Positions 18,374-27,190 of a DNA stretch of 52,360 bases are shown in pieces. The notes beneath the pieces are model-generated. The model saw only the letters and a list, made by a program, of their open reading frames with translations, was not told the DNA's origin and did no database searches. The stretch is from Stieleria sedimenti. Its GTDB lineage: Bacteria > Planctomycetota > Planctomycetia > Pirellulales > Pirellulaceae. The position numbers and the translations under genes were made by a program. Within the stretch, counting starts at the first letter, position 1, and every line of letters starts with the position of its first letter. Where the stretch lies: positions 1 through 52,360 of the forward strand of contig NZ_JANZKV010000283.1 in assembly GCF_025060895.1 (NCBI RefSeq). The letters are read 5' to 3'.

Positions 18374-19753
18374 TCACGCCGTTTCGAAGCCGTTGTAAGC
18401 AGCCATGCCGTGTTCGCTGATATCCAAACCGAGGGTTTCTTCTTCCAGGCTGACTCGGACACCGAGGGTGACTTTGAGCAGACCGAAGACGACGGCGGAG
18501 AACGCGAAGGCAAATCCGCCGATGGCCAGGGTGCCGATCAGCTGGGTCACGAAGCTGTGACTCGAATCGAGCGAGAAGATGCCGACCGCGACGGTGCCCC
18601 AGATGCCGCACACACCGTGGACGGAAATCGCACCGACCGGATCGTCGATCTTGATTTTGTCGAATCCGAGGATCGCGACAACCACCAACAGTCCGGCGAT
18701 GGCACCGATCACGATCGCGGATCCTTCACCGACGGTGTCGGCACCGGCCGTGATTCCGACCAGACCGGCCAGGATCCCGTTGAGAGCCATCGACACGTCG
18801 GGCTTCTTCAACAGCACGTAGGAGGCAACGATCGAGGTGATTGCACCCGTTGCGGCTGCAAGGCTGGTCGTTACGAACACGTAAGAGACGGCTTTGGGGT
18901 CAGCCGAAAGGGCGGAACCGCCGTTGAACCCGAACCACCCGAGCCACAACAAGAACACACCGATGACGGCCAACGGCATGCTGTGACCGACGATCGGCTT
19001 GATGCCGCTCTCGGTGTACTTACCGGATCGCGGGCCGAGGATCAAAACACAGGCCAAGGCTGCGAAGCCGCCGAAGGCGTGCACGATGCTGGATCCAGCG
19101 AAGTCGTAGAAGCCCATTTGATCCAACCAGCCGCCGCCCCACTTCCAGCTACCGATGATCGGGTAGGCGAAGCCGACCAGCAAGGTCGAGAACAGCATGA
19201 AGACGGGAAGTTTGACACGTTCGGCAACCGCACCGGACACGATCGTTGCAGCGGTCGCCGCGAACATCGCTTGGAAGATGAAGTCACCCCACCAGGTGTA
19301 ACCGGCGTTGTAGTCCGCGGTGGTCATGCTGACGTCGTTGAGCGATTGCCCAAACCAGCTGCCCATCGCGAAGTAGCCGTTGAAGTCGCCGGGGTACATC
19401 GCATTGAAGCCCCATGCGGCGTACAGCAGGATGCCCGTGCAGACGATCCAGACGTTCTTGAAGATAATGTTGACCGCGTTCTTCTTCTGCGTCAGGCCGG
19501 CTTCCAGCGTGGTGAAGCCGAGGTGCATGATGAACACCAGGGCAGCGGAGATGCAAATCCACAAGTTGTTCACCGCGAAGACGGCATAGCCATCCGATGC
19601 AACGTATTCTTCGGACGAGTAGGCGCTTTCGGCAGCTTCTGCAGCGACTTCTTCGGCTTGAGCCAACACCTCGGGCGTGAACGCGGCTCCGAGGCAGAGC
19701 GCCCCGGCAAAAAACAGACCTGTGAGCAATGGTGCTCGCATTAACTTAGACAT
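18374..19753 (-). CDS. amt: Ammonium transporter (Amt family)
   Basis: 459 residues from ATG 19753, preceded by an AAGG site; the frame runs open upstream but without a signal. An N-terminal cleavable signal peptide (APLLTGLFFAGALCLG) is followed by about 11 membrane helices. Family signatures are present: NAVNIIFKNVWIV, the Amt motif DFAGSSIVHAFGG, SMALNGILAGLVGITAGAD and ISVHGVCGIWG with a conserved pore His. The C-terminal tail (LGLDISEHGMAAYNGFE) is the usual cytosolic regulatory tail that contacts PII proteins. Trimeric ammonium channel of the inner membrane. Unusually, no glnB/glnK gene is adjacent, and I see no convincing sigma-54 site upstream. Confidence 0.95.
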   Translation of the reverse strand: MSKLMRAPLLTGLFFAGALCLGAAFTPEVLAQAEEVAAEAAESAYSSEEYVASDGYAVFAVNNLWICISAALVFIMHLGFTTLEAGLTQKKNAVNIIFKNVWIVCTGILLYAAWGFNAMYPGDFNGYFAMGSWFGQSLNDVSMTTADYNAGYTWWGDFIFQAMFAATAATIVSGAVAERVKLPVFMLFSTLLVGFAYPIIGSWKWGGGWLDQMGFYDFAGSSIVHAFGGFAALACVLILGPRSGKYTESGIKPIVGHSMPLAVIGVFLLWLGWFGFNGGSALSADPKAVSYVFVTTSLAAATGAITSIVASYVLLKKPDVSMALNGILAGLVGITAGADTVGEGSAIVIGAIAGLLVVVAILGFDKIKIDDPVGAISVHGVCGIWGTVAVGIFSLDSSHSFVTQLIGTLAIGGFAFAFSAVVFGLLKVTLGVRVSLEEETLGLDISEHGMAAYNGFETA

Positions 19754-20663
19754 TCGATTCCAAACCTTCTCGAAATTAGGAAATTTGCTGAGCGGTCCCG
19801 GGGGATCGGGGACTCTCACTCACTTGTTCAGCCAGGGATCAGATCGAGACGCCAGAAACTCCTACCTGGGCCATCTTTCACGATGCTCAAGAGTCGAAAG
19901 CGTTCTCAATTCTGTGGCATGCACATCGGAGGCACCGAGTTGGCAATTGGCGGACCAATGTCCATCTCGCTGGTCTGATCAGCAGCGCAAACCCTTTGCT
20001 GGCAATCACTTAAAAAAATCTGAAAATCGCGGGGAATCATTCAAGTCAACCAAACGCATGTTGCCATGCTTAGTCCGTGTGCAGACGACCCGGCGGATGC
20101 CAGTTTTGTGAGCACACGTGAGCAGGCGTGTTTGCGACTCCGGCGTGGGCCAGCACTGTCGTCGGGAGGCGTCGCTGCAGGCACCCGACGGCGGCCTCGA
20201 TGCGACGGTGGCAGAACGATGGGGTGGCAGAACGATGGGGCGGCAGAATGATGGGGCGGCAGAATGATGCTGGCTCCACGACCCCAGCGGTCGGAACATC
20301 ATTCTGCCCCGTATGATTCTGCCACTTCAAATCGTTCGATCATTCCGCCGTTGAGCGCCCCGTCGTCTCGAGCGGACAGTGACGGTCTACAGTTGCGTCA
20401 TTGCTGACCCCTTTTCCGTGGCACCCTAAATCAGTTGGCAATGCTCTACCGGCCGCAGCGAATGTCGCGTCGATCCGTAGACGCGAACTTGCTTTTTGGC
20501 GATGATCCGGCCTTCACCTGCCGCGCCGCAGTGGAGCAATCCCCGTAGAATGCCCCCAATGGAAAGTTCTTTTCCACTGGTCGGAGGTCGTTTCCACGGT
20601 TCGGACGGCTTCCCTTGTCGTCGCTCATCCAAAGCCGAACCTTCATCACACTTATCCATTCGC
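19754..20663. other. Long intergenic region upstream of amt and the CNNM gene
   Basis: 910 bp between divergent genes. It contains the 16-bp tandem repeat with inverted partner at 20210-20325. The remaining sequence has no believable gene. An open extension of the CNNM frame from 20496 has no membrane or conserved character, and short frames over the repeat are shadows. Confidence 0.5.
20210..20325. repeat. 16-bp tandem repeat with inverted partner (large potential hairpin)
   Basis: Units at 20210-20225, 20226-20241, 20242-20257 and a partial at 20258-20269 follow the pattern GGCAGAAYGATGGGGY. At 20298-20325 the complementary pattern appears twice (CATCATTCTGCCCC and ATGATTCTGCC). The two arms, about 28 bases apart, can fold into a long cruciform or RNA hairpin. 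Intergenic, upstream of both divergent neighbours. Confidence 0.8.
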
Positions 20664-22049
20664 ATGATCGGATCACTCTGTTGTTTTTGTCTGGCGTTGT
20701 TCGCCGAAGTCGAACCGGTCATGGAGGGCGACGAGGCGGGAGGCGGCGGTCGGACGCTGCTGTTTCTGGCGATTGCGGTGTTTCTGATCATTCTGAACGG
20801 CTTTTTTGTGGCCGCGGAATTTGCGCTCGTCAAAGTGCGGATTTCGCGGATCGAGCAACTCGCCCGTGAAGGCAAACTGTTCGCCAACACCGCCCGATGG
20901 CTTGCCGAGCGTTTGGACGAATCGCTGTCGGCATGCCAACTCGGGATCACGATGGCTTCCCTGGCGCTCGGTTGGGTCGGTGAACCGGCGTTCTCCAAAT
21001 TGGTCGAGCCGCTGCTCGGTTGGGTGGGGGTGACCGATGAAGCCGTCGTCAAGGTGATCGGATTCGCGATCGCGTTTTCGGTGATCACCGGGCTGCACCT
21101 GGTGACCGGCGAACAGTTCCCCAAAATCTTTGCCATCCGCCGGCCCGAACAGGTGTTGTTGTGGTGTGCGATTCCACTCAAGTTCTTCTACGTCATCCTG
21201 TATCCCTTTCTCACGATTCTGAACATCGTCACGACGTATCTGTTGAAACTGGTGGGCATCCGGGGAGCGTCGGATCACGAATCGGTCAGTACGGAAGACG
21301 AGATCCGTGCGTTGCTGACCGAGGCGCATGTCCATGGCAATCTGACGCGTAGCGAACACCGCCTGATCAACAACGTCTTTGAGTTCGACGATCTGATCGT
21401 GCGGCGCGTGATGTTGCCCCGCGGCGACGTCATCTTTTTCGATGTCAATGAACCGATCTCGGTGCTCCGCGAACTGGTTCGGACGACCATGCACACCCGC
21501 TACCCGGTCTGTGACCGATCGCTGGACAAGGTGTTGGGCGTGGTGCACATCAAGGACCTGTTGACCGTTCCCGAGTCGGATTCCGACTTCGATGTCAGGA
21601 CCATCATTCGTCCGCCCAGGAAGGTCCATGAAACGATGCCGATCAGCAAGGTGCTGAGGCATTTTCAGGCGACGCATCAGTTGATGGCGTTTGTGATTGA
21701 CGAATATGGCACAATTACGGGAATGGTGACGCTGGAAAATGTGCTCGAACGGATCGTCGGTGAAGTCGACGATGAATTCGATAATGCCGATCCGAACATC
21801 GTTCCCGAAGGCAAGGGCGAATTTGTCGTCAACGGCACGACGCCGATCGAGGAAGTGCGACGCCGACTGGCCATTCCACTCAACGAATCCGACGAGGCGG
21901 ACACGATCAGCGGCATGCTGATGGACTTTCAACAAAAAATCCTGGCCCAGGGAGACCGCATCGAACTGGACGGGGCGGTCGCCGAGGTTCTGGAGATGAA
22001 GAACGATAGCGCGACCAAGATTCGGTTCCGCCTGACGAGCCCGGAGTGA
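20664..22049 (+). CDS. CNNM/DUF21-CBS-CorC membrane protein (HlyC/CorC family)
   Basis: 461 residues from ATG 20664; ATG 20721 just before the first helix is an alternative start and neither has a strong ribosome site. The N-terminal CNNM (DUF21) domain has about four helices: LLFLAIAVFLIILNGFFVAAEFALVKVRISRIEQ opens it, then FLDESLSACQLGI-type and GLHLVTGEQFPKIFAIRRPE segments. A CBS pair follows (VMLPRGDVIFFDVNEP and RYPVCDRSLDKVLGVVHIKDLL, then LMAFVIDEYGTITGMVTLENVLERIVGEVDDEFD), and a CorC_HlyC domain ends the protein (GEFVVNGTTPIEEVRRRLAIPL). The family is linked to Mg/Co ion transport or efflux in the inner membrane. The older name hemolysin is misleading. Monocistronic, ending at a hairpin. 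Confidence 0.92.
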   Translation: MIGSLCCFCLALFAEVEPVMEGDEAGGGGRTLLFLAIAVFLIILNGFFVAAEFALVKVRISRIEQLAREGKLFANTARWLAERLDESLSACQLGITMASLALGWVGEPAFSKLVEPLLGWVGVTDEAVVKVIGFAIAFSVITGLHLVTGEQFPKIFAIRRPEQVLLWCAIPLKFFYVILYPFLTILNIVTTYLLKLVGIRGASDHESVSTEDEIRALLTEAHVHGNLTRSEHRLINNVFEFDDLIVRRVMLPRGDVIFFDVNEPISVLRELVRTTMHTRYPVCDRSLDKVLGVVHIKDLLTVPESDSDFDVRTIIRPPRKVHETMPISKVLRHFQATHQLMAFVIDEYGTITGMVTLENVLERIVGEVDDEFDNADPNIVPEGKGEFVVNGTTPIEEVRRRLAIPLNESDEADTISGMLMDFQQKILAQGDRIELDGAVAEVLEMKNDSATKIRFRLTSPE

Positions 22050-22072
22050 TCGGTCGAACCACCGAGGAGGAA

Positions 22073-22091
22073 GTGGAAAAAACTTTTCCAC
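22073..22091. terminator. Perfect hairpin after the CNNM gene
   Basis: GTGGAAAA-AAC-TTTTCCAC, an 8-bp perfect stem with a 3-base loop, 24 bases after the stop at 22049. The stem is AT-rich and no T-run follows, so termination strength is uncertain. The segment CTTTTCCACTGGT also occurs near 20570, upstream of the same gene. Confidence 0.45.
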
Positions 22092-22326
22092 TGGTTGAAA
22101 GGGATTTCCCAGTCTTCTGCCCTCCGTCGTCCCTCGGCCCGAGAATTCCTGGCTGGAAGTAGTTTGTCAACGCGATGGCATGCGTTGTGCTCTATGTCAC
22201 CGTCGGATGTTAGCGGTGCAGTCTCGCACATCGACCCGATCTTCGCAGTTGTTGTGGATCGTTCGATCGTACTGAATCCCGCGCGATGTTAGCACGAAGA
22301 CGGCAACCGACCGGGGGAGACTTGGG

Positions 22327-23118
22327 ATGAGCGACCAGATTTGGCAACTTCAGCGAGGCAAAGGTCCGCTGGTGGCGACCGCGGTCCACGATGGACATGC
22401 GATGCGTGACGATGTCTTGTCGCAGGTCAAACTCGATGACCCAGGTCGGCTCCGAGAAGAAGACCCTTTCACCGGACACTGGACGAAGTGTGCGCCCACG
22501 CAGGTCGTCGGATTGCGATCACGGTTCGAAGTCGATTTGAACCGTCCTCGCGACAAAGCTGTCTATCGGACCCCTGAGGATGCGTGGGGGTTGACGGTTT
22601 GGAAGGAGAATCCGGCCGATGAAATGTTTGCAAAATCATTGGACGAGTACGATGCGTTTTATGATGCGATGCGAGAGATGCTGAGCGAAATCGTGGCCGA
22701 GCAGGGACACTTCGTCGTTTATGATCTGCACACCTACAACCACCGACGTGCCGGGCCGGCCGGACCGGTCGCCGATCCGCTCGAAAACCCACAGGTCAAC
22801 ATCGGCACAGGAACCATGGACCGGCGACGTTGGGGACATGTGGTGGACGCGTTGGTCGAAGGGCTGCGCGAGTTCGACTTTCCCGGCGGCAAGCTTGATG
22901 TCCGAGAGAATGTCAAGTTTCGAGGCGGCAACTGGCCGCGTTGGATTCACGAAACCTTTCCGACAACCGGCGTCGCGATCGCGATCGAATTCAAAAAGTT
23001 CTTCATGGACGAGTGGACCGGCCAGCCGGATCCCACCGCCGTCGACGCGATTTCCGAAGCCCTCCAATATTCGGTGCCCTTTGTCATGGACGCCATCAAC
23101 CACCCGCGGCTTGTTTAG
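22327..23118 (+). CDS. N-formylglutamate amidohydrolase-family protein
   Basis: 263 residues. The family hydrolyses N-formylglutamate or related N-acyl amino acids with a metal centre similar to zinc carboxypeptidases. Visible family marks: ATAVHDGHAMRDD near the N-terminus, FEVDLNRPRDKAVY, VVYDLHTYNHRR, and GVAIAIEFKKFFMDEWTG near the C-terminus. The ATG at 22327 is preceded by GGGGGAG. First gene of the six-gene QEGLA/ATP-grasp run; the next gene starts 4 bases after its stop. In a histidine-degradation role one would expect hut genes nearby and there are none, so here the substrate is more likely a product or by-product of the neighbouring ligases and peptidases (inference). Confidence 0.88.
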   Translation: MSDQIWQLQRGKGPLVATAVHDGHAMRDDVLSQVKLDDPGRLREEDPFTGHWTKCAPTQVVGLRSRFEVDLNRPRDKAVYRTPEDAWGLTVWKENPADEMFAKSLDEYDAFYDAMREMLSEIVAEQGHFVVYDLHTYNHRRAGPAGPVADPLENPQVNIGTGTMDRRRWGHVVDALVEGLREFDFPGGKLDVRENVKFRGGNWPRWIHETFPTTGVAIAIEFKKFFMDEWTGQPDPTAVDAISEALQYSVPFVMDAINHPRLV

Positions 23119-23122
23119 AGTG

Positions 23123-25081
23123 ATGACCACGACCACGCACGGAAAACGAACGATTGCCAAGGCCGACAAGAACCGCGTACCGGAATCGTTGATCGCAGCG
23201 GTTCGCGATCGATTGTCGCGGAACGAACGCGTGCGTCGGACGTTACCCCACAAGGGGCGTCTGCACATCGACCGACAAGTTCCGTTTCTGTGTGTTTATC
23301 GCCAGCCGCCGGAGTACGACGATGCCGGGACCGAGCAGCTGGTGCGGGGCGAGGCCTCGTATCTGATCGGGGCGGGCGCGGCAGAGTTTCATGACAGTCT
23401 GTCGAAGCTGGTCGGGACGGTCGTCGAAACGCTGTCGGCCGAGTTTGGCGCCTTTCTGATCGTCGAGATCTGGTCGTCGCCCGATGGTGGCAAGGCGAAC
23501 GATCCGGCGGTGCCGTCGGTGTTGCCAACCTTCACGATTCAGTCACCCGGTACCGCCAAACTGGACAACACCGTCGAGTCGCTTCGCAAACGGCTTCAGA
23601 AAATGAAGATTCTGAAACACGGCGTTGAGGTTCAAGTGGTTCGCGGCGGCACGATCTGTCCGCCGGGCATGAAGCCGCTGATTGATTCGCCGCGTGCGCG
23701 TGAAATGAACTGCTGGAAGATCGGTTTGATGGTCCCGCCGGTGTTCCGCAAAGCGAACACCTCCGTCGAGTTTCCGCTCTTGATGGGCCAGTTGCGCAGG
23801 AGTCTCAGTCATGCGCTTCGACACGCCTATTTTGAGTTTGCTTGTGACCGGACGACACACAGCCCCGATCACTTTCATACGCTGGGTCGCAAAGCGGTGG
23901 TCAAAGCGGTTTGGGACATCGACCGGCAGCTCGCCGAAGTCAGCAACCAATTCGATTATTTGCTTCAACTAACACCCGTCAATCCGACCAGTGCGTGGAG
24001 GGAGTTCGAAGCCGGTCAGTGCAAGCATCCGCCCGAGTTTCATTATCGTCCGCTGCCGGTCGATCCGGCGCTGCTGAAACGACAACTGTATAAGATTCCG
24101 ATCGAACGCGTCGAAGATCCCTCGTTGCAGCGACTCTTTGAAGAGAAGCAGGAAGAGCTGGAATTGAAGCTCACCATGCTGAGGGATCGGGACACGCCGC
24201 GTTTCAAGCACCTCAGTATGGCGTTGTTTGGCGGTGTCAACGATGCCGTGCTCCGCGTCGCCAAAGAGTTGCTGACCACGCTGCCGGCGAAGTCTTCCAC
24301 AAGCAAGGCGAACCTGTTTTCGGCCAAGCAGTTCGCCGCGTGTGTCCAGAACGAGATTGATCACTACCGTGGTGTTTGTCCCGATTTCAAAGCCAAAGTT
24401 GTGATTTCGGACGACGCCAGCGGGCTGATCGTCTCTCGCGGTAAACTGATGGTGAACTCCGATTTGACGCTCGCGGAAGACCGCGTGGCGGCCTTGCTGG
24501 CACACGAAGTCGGTACGCATCTGGTGACGTATTACAACGGGCGCTTGCAACCGTTTCAACAACTCTATTCGGGGCTGGCCGGATATGAAGAGTTACAGGA
24601 AGGTTTGGCGGTGTTGTCGGAGTATTTGGTCGGCGGATTGACGAACTCGCGGATGCGGCAGTTGGGCGCCCGCGTCGTCGCGGTCCGTCAAATGGTCGAC
24701 GGTGCGTCTTTCGTCGAGAACTTTCATTCGATCCATGATGATTACGGTTTGAGCAAACGAGCGGCGTACAACGTCGTGATGCGGGTCTACCGTGGCGGCG
24801 GATTGACGAAAGATTGCGTGTACCTGCGTGGGCTGGTCGCGATCCTGAAATACGTGCAAAAGGGCGGCGACTTGAATCCGCTGTTGGTCGGAAAAATGGC
24901 GGTCAAGCACATTCCGATCATCAAAGAGTTGCAGTATCGCGGTGTGCTCGGCAAGGCACCGATCACGCCACGGTTCATGCAAGACCCGGTAGCGATCGAG
25001 CGGTTGGCAAAGCTACGTGGCGGCGCAGGCTCCGTCGTTGATTTGGTGTCAGACCTCAAGACAAATGGACGTGTCGAATGA
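23123..25081 (+). CDS. DUF1704 / QEGLA-motif putative metallopeptidase (copy 1)
   Basis: 652 residues from ATG 23123. The frame is open far upstream but that part overlaps the previous gene and is not conserved in copy 2. Soluble, no signal peptide. The key region is HEVGTH at 461-466, an HExxxH zinc motif, followed 27 residues later by LQEGLA with Glu493 as probable third ligand, then VLSEYLVGGL and MRVYRGGGLTKD. This is the family annotated in bacteria as flavohemoglobin expression-modulating QEGLA protein (TIGR02421). Its eukaryotic DUF1704 members (MATCAP) are tubulin tyrosine carboxypeptidases with the same HExxxH. By homology a C-terminal carboxypeptidase activity is plausible. The stop overlaps the next start by 4 bases (ATGA), so the two are translationally coupled. 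Confidence 0.9.
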   Translation: MTTTTHGKRTIAKADKNRVPESLIAAVRDRLSRNERVRRTLPHKGRLHIDRQVPFLCVYRQPPEYDDAGTEQLVRGEASYLIGAGAAEFHDSLSKLVGTVVETLSAEFGAFLIVEIWSSPDGGKANDPAVPSVLPTFTIQSPGTAKLDNTVESLRKRLQKMKILKHGVEVQVVRGGTICPPGMKPLIDSPRAREMNCWKIGLMVPPVFRKANTSVEFPLLMGQLRRSLSHALRHAYFEFACDRTTHSPDHFHTLGRKAVVKAVWDIDRQLAEVSNQFDYLLQLTPVNPTSAWREFEAGQCKHPPEFHYRPLPVDPALLKRQLYKIPIERVEDPSLQRLFEEKQEELELKLTMLRDRDTPRFKHLSMALFGGVNDAVLRVAKELLTTLPAKSSTSKANLFSAKQFAACVQNEIDHYRGVCPDFKAKVVISDDASGLIVSRGKLMVNSDLTLAEDRVAALLAHEVGTHLVTYYNGRLQPFQQLYSGLAGYEELQEGLAVLSEYLVGGLTNSRMRQLGARVVAVRQMVDGASFVENFHSIHDDYGLSKRAAYNVVMRVYRGGGLTKDCVYLRGLVAILKYVQKGGDLNPLLVGKMAVKHIPIIKELQYRGVLGKAPITPRFMQDPVAIERLAKLRGGAGSVVDLVSDLKTNGRVE

Positions 25082-26109
25082 GATTGGGAATTGTTGTAAA
25101 CGTGATGGGAAGCGAAGAGGCCGGGGCGACCACGTATCGGTTGGCCGCCGAGGCGACCAGTTTGGGGCATGAGGTCTGGATCGTCAGCACGGGAAACCTG
25201 TCGTACGACGCCGATGACACGATCGGCGCGTTCGCCCGCATGGTGCCGCCGGGAAAATACAGTTCGGAAAAATACCTGACGGTGCTCAAGGGACCCAAGG
25301 CGATCAACGAGTGGATCACGGTCGACGATCTAGACGTGCTGCTGTTGCGGAGCAATCCATCGGTTCAGCGTGCCTGGGCTCAATCCGCCGGAATTCACTT
25401 CGGTCGACTCGCGATGCGACGCGGCGTGATCGTGTTGAATGATCCCAACGGATTGTCCAAGGCGATGAACAAGTTGTACTTGCAGACATTCCCCGAACCT
25501 GTTCGCCCAAGAACGTTGGTCACCCGCAGTCTGAGCCGCGTGACGAAATTTTTGAACGAAGAAAAAACGATCATTCTGAAGCCGCTGCAGGGTTCCGGCG
25601 GGACAGGCGTTTTCATTGCTCGGAGCGATGAAAACCACAACATGGAAGATATCTTTGAGTCGGTCAGCCGTGACGGTTACGTGATCGCCCAACAGTACTT
25701 GCCGGCCGCGGCGGAAGGCGACACGCGGTTGTTTTTGATGAACGGGCTGCCGATGCGTCACAAGGGAAAATACGCGGCGTTCCGCCGCGTTCGCACCGGC
25801 GATGACATTCGCAGCAACATTCACGCCGGCGGTCGGCTCCGCAGGGCCGTTGTCAACGACACGATGTTCGAGCTGGCCGAAATGGTTCGTCCGCGACTGG
25901 TCGAGGACGGCATGTTTTTGGTCGGGCTGGACATCGTGGGCGACAAGCTGATGGAGATCAACGTGTTCTCGCCGGGCGGCTTGGGCAGTGCCCAAAAATT
26001 CGAAAAAGTCAACTTCACCCACGCGGTGCTCGATGCTTTGGAAAGAAAGGTCGACTACATGCGGTATTACCGGCGCAACTTTAGCAACGTTGAGCTGGCT
26101 ACTCTTTGA
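25078..26109 (+). CDS. GshB-like ATP-grasp ligase (copy 1)
   Basis: 343 residues, cytosolic. Glutathione-synthetase-type ATP-grasp: N-terminal Rossmann-like part (MRLGIVVNVMGSEEAGATT), central VDDLDVLLLRSNPS and GVIVLNDPNGLSKAMNKLY, the ATP-binding loop IILKPLQGSGGTGVF, and the metal-binding end MEINVFSPGGLGSAQ, equivalent to EINVTSP in GshB. Such enzymes activate a carboxylate as acylphosphate and join it to an amine. Starts inside the stop of the QEGLA gene (ATGA). Compared with copies 2 and 3 it is the most divergent. The C-terminus, YYRRNFSNVELATL, shares the pattern RNFxNVxxxTL with both other copies. Substrate unknown. Confidence 0.9.
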   Translation: MRLGIVVNVMGSEEAGATTYRLAAEATSLGHEVWIVSTGNLSYDADDTIGAFARMVPPGKYSSEKYLTVLKGPKAINEWITVDDLDVLLLRSNPSVQRAWAQSAGIHFGRLAMRRGVIVLNDPNGLSKAMNKLYLQTFPEPVRPRTLVTRSLSRVTKFLNEEKTIILKPLQGSGGTGVFIARSDENHNMEDIFESVSRDGYVIAQQYLPAAAEGDTRLFLMNGLPMRHKGKYAAFRRVRTGDDIRSNIHAGGRLRRAVVNDTMFELAEMVRPRLVEDGMFLVGLDIVGDKLMEINVFSPGGLGSAQKFEKVNFTHAVLDALERKVDYMRYYRRNFSNVELATL

Positions 26110-26146
26110 TGCTGTTTTACTACTCTCGTGCCCCAAAGGCGGATCG

Positions 26147-27190
26147 ATGAAAATTGGATTTGTAGTCAACGATGTTTTGACCGAAGAGGCGGGTTATTCG
26201 ACCACGCGTCTGGGCTGTGAAGCCGTCAATCAAGGCCACGAGGTGTTTGTCATCGGTGTGGGGGATTTCGCTTATGACCCGGACGAATCGATCCGCGCCC
26301 GGGCCCGCAGCGTGCCGCAAAAGAAGTACGGCAACCACGAAGCGTATCTAAAAGATTTACAAGGGCAAAAGTCCGTCAAGACACGTATCACGGTGGACGA
26401 TCTGGATGTGTTGATGCTTCGCAACGTGCCTTCGGATGACTATCTCAAGCGCCCCTGGGCATCCTCCTCGGCGGCGGAATTCGGTCGCGTGGCGATGCGG
26501 CACGGCGTGATCGTGGTGAACGATCCGAACGGATTGTCCAAGGCCTCGACCAAGATGTACTTTCAGCTGTTCCCCGAGGAAGTGCGGCCGCGAACCCTGA
26601 TCACCCGTGACCGAGACGAGATCAAGGAGTTCGCGAAGTCCGAAGGCCGCTGCGTGCTCAAGCCGTTGCAGGGTTCGGGCGGTGCCAGTGTGTTTCTGGT
26701 CACCGAGAGCGACATTCCGAACTTGAACCAGATGATCGACGCCGTCAGCCGGGACGGATTTGTGATCGCGCAGGAGTATTTGCCGGCGGCAGCTGATGGT
26801 GACATGCGGTTGTTCATCATGAACGGTCGACCGCTGCAAGTGAAAGGGAAATACGCCGCGTTTCGACGTGTCCGCAGTGGCGGGGACATGCGCAGCAACA
26901 TCCACGCCGGCGGCAAGCTTGCGGCGGCGGAGATCGGTGAATTGGAATTGAAGATCGCCGAGATCGTGCGTCCCAAACTGGTCCAAGACGGGATGTTCTT
27001 GGTCGGCTTGGACATCGTCGGCGACAAACTGATGGAGATCAACGTGTTCAGCCCCGGTGGGTTGGGCAGCGCCCAGAAGTTTACGAAAATCAATTTCAAC
27101 AAATACGTGATCGCGGCGCTGGAACGCAAAGTGAACTACATGCAATACTACGGACGAAACTTTGACAACGTCGACATGTGCACGCTGTAA
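26147..27190 (+). CDS. GshB-like ATP-grasp ligase (copy 2)
   Basis: 347 residues from ATG 26147. The only junction in the run with a real gap (37 bp after copy 1). It has the same architecture as copy 1, with VLKPLQGSGGASVFL as the ATP loop, YAAFRRVRSGGDMRSNIHAGG in the grasp, and MEINVFSPGGLGSAQKF with metal-binding Glu and Asn. By eye it is about three-quarters identical to copy 3 and exactly the same length, so the two arose by a fairly recent duplication. Its stop TAA shares one base with the ATG of the next QEGLA gene (TAATG). Expected to be an amide or peptide-bond ligase acting on the same class of substrate as copy 3. Confidence 0.9.
   Translation: MKIGFVVNDVLTEEAGYSTTRLGCEAVNQGHEVFVIGVGDFAYDPDESIRARARSVPQKKYGNHEAYLKDLQGQKSVKTRITVDDLDVLMLRNVPSDDYLKRPWASSSAAEFGRVAMRHGVIVVNDPNGLSKASTKMYFQLFPEEVRPRTLITRDRDEIKEFAKSEGRCVLKPLQGSGGASVFLVTESDIPNLNQMIDAVSRDGFVIAQEYLPAAADGDMRLFIMNGRPLQVKGKYAAFRRVRSGGDMRSNIHAGGKLAAAEIGELELKIAEIVRPKLVQDGMFLVGLDIVGDKLMEINVFSPGGLGSAQKFTKINFNKYVIAALERKVNYMQYYGRNFDNVDMCTL

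Noticed and set aside
18410..19744. 444-residue plus-strand frame over amt
   Set aside because: Acidic, low-complexity antisense of a clear transporter gene.
20210..20325. CRISPR array
   Set aside because: 16-bp units are contiguous with no spacers and no cas genes in the window.
20673..22091. 472-residue minus-strand frame over the CNNM gene
   Set aside because: Charged, repetitive shadow of the real gene; no family character.
22721..23122. Upstream extension of QEGLA copy 1
   Set aside because: Overlaps the hydrolase gene in another frame and is absent from copy 2; the family starts near 23123.
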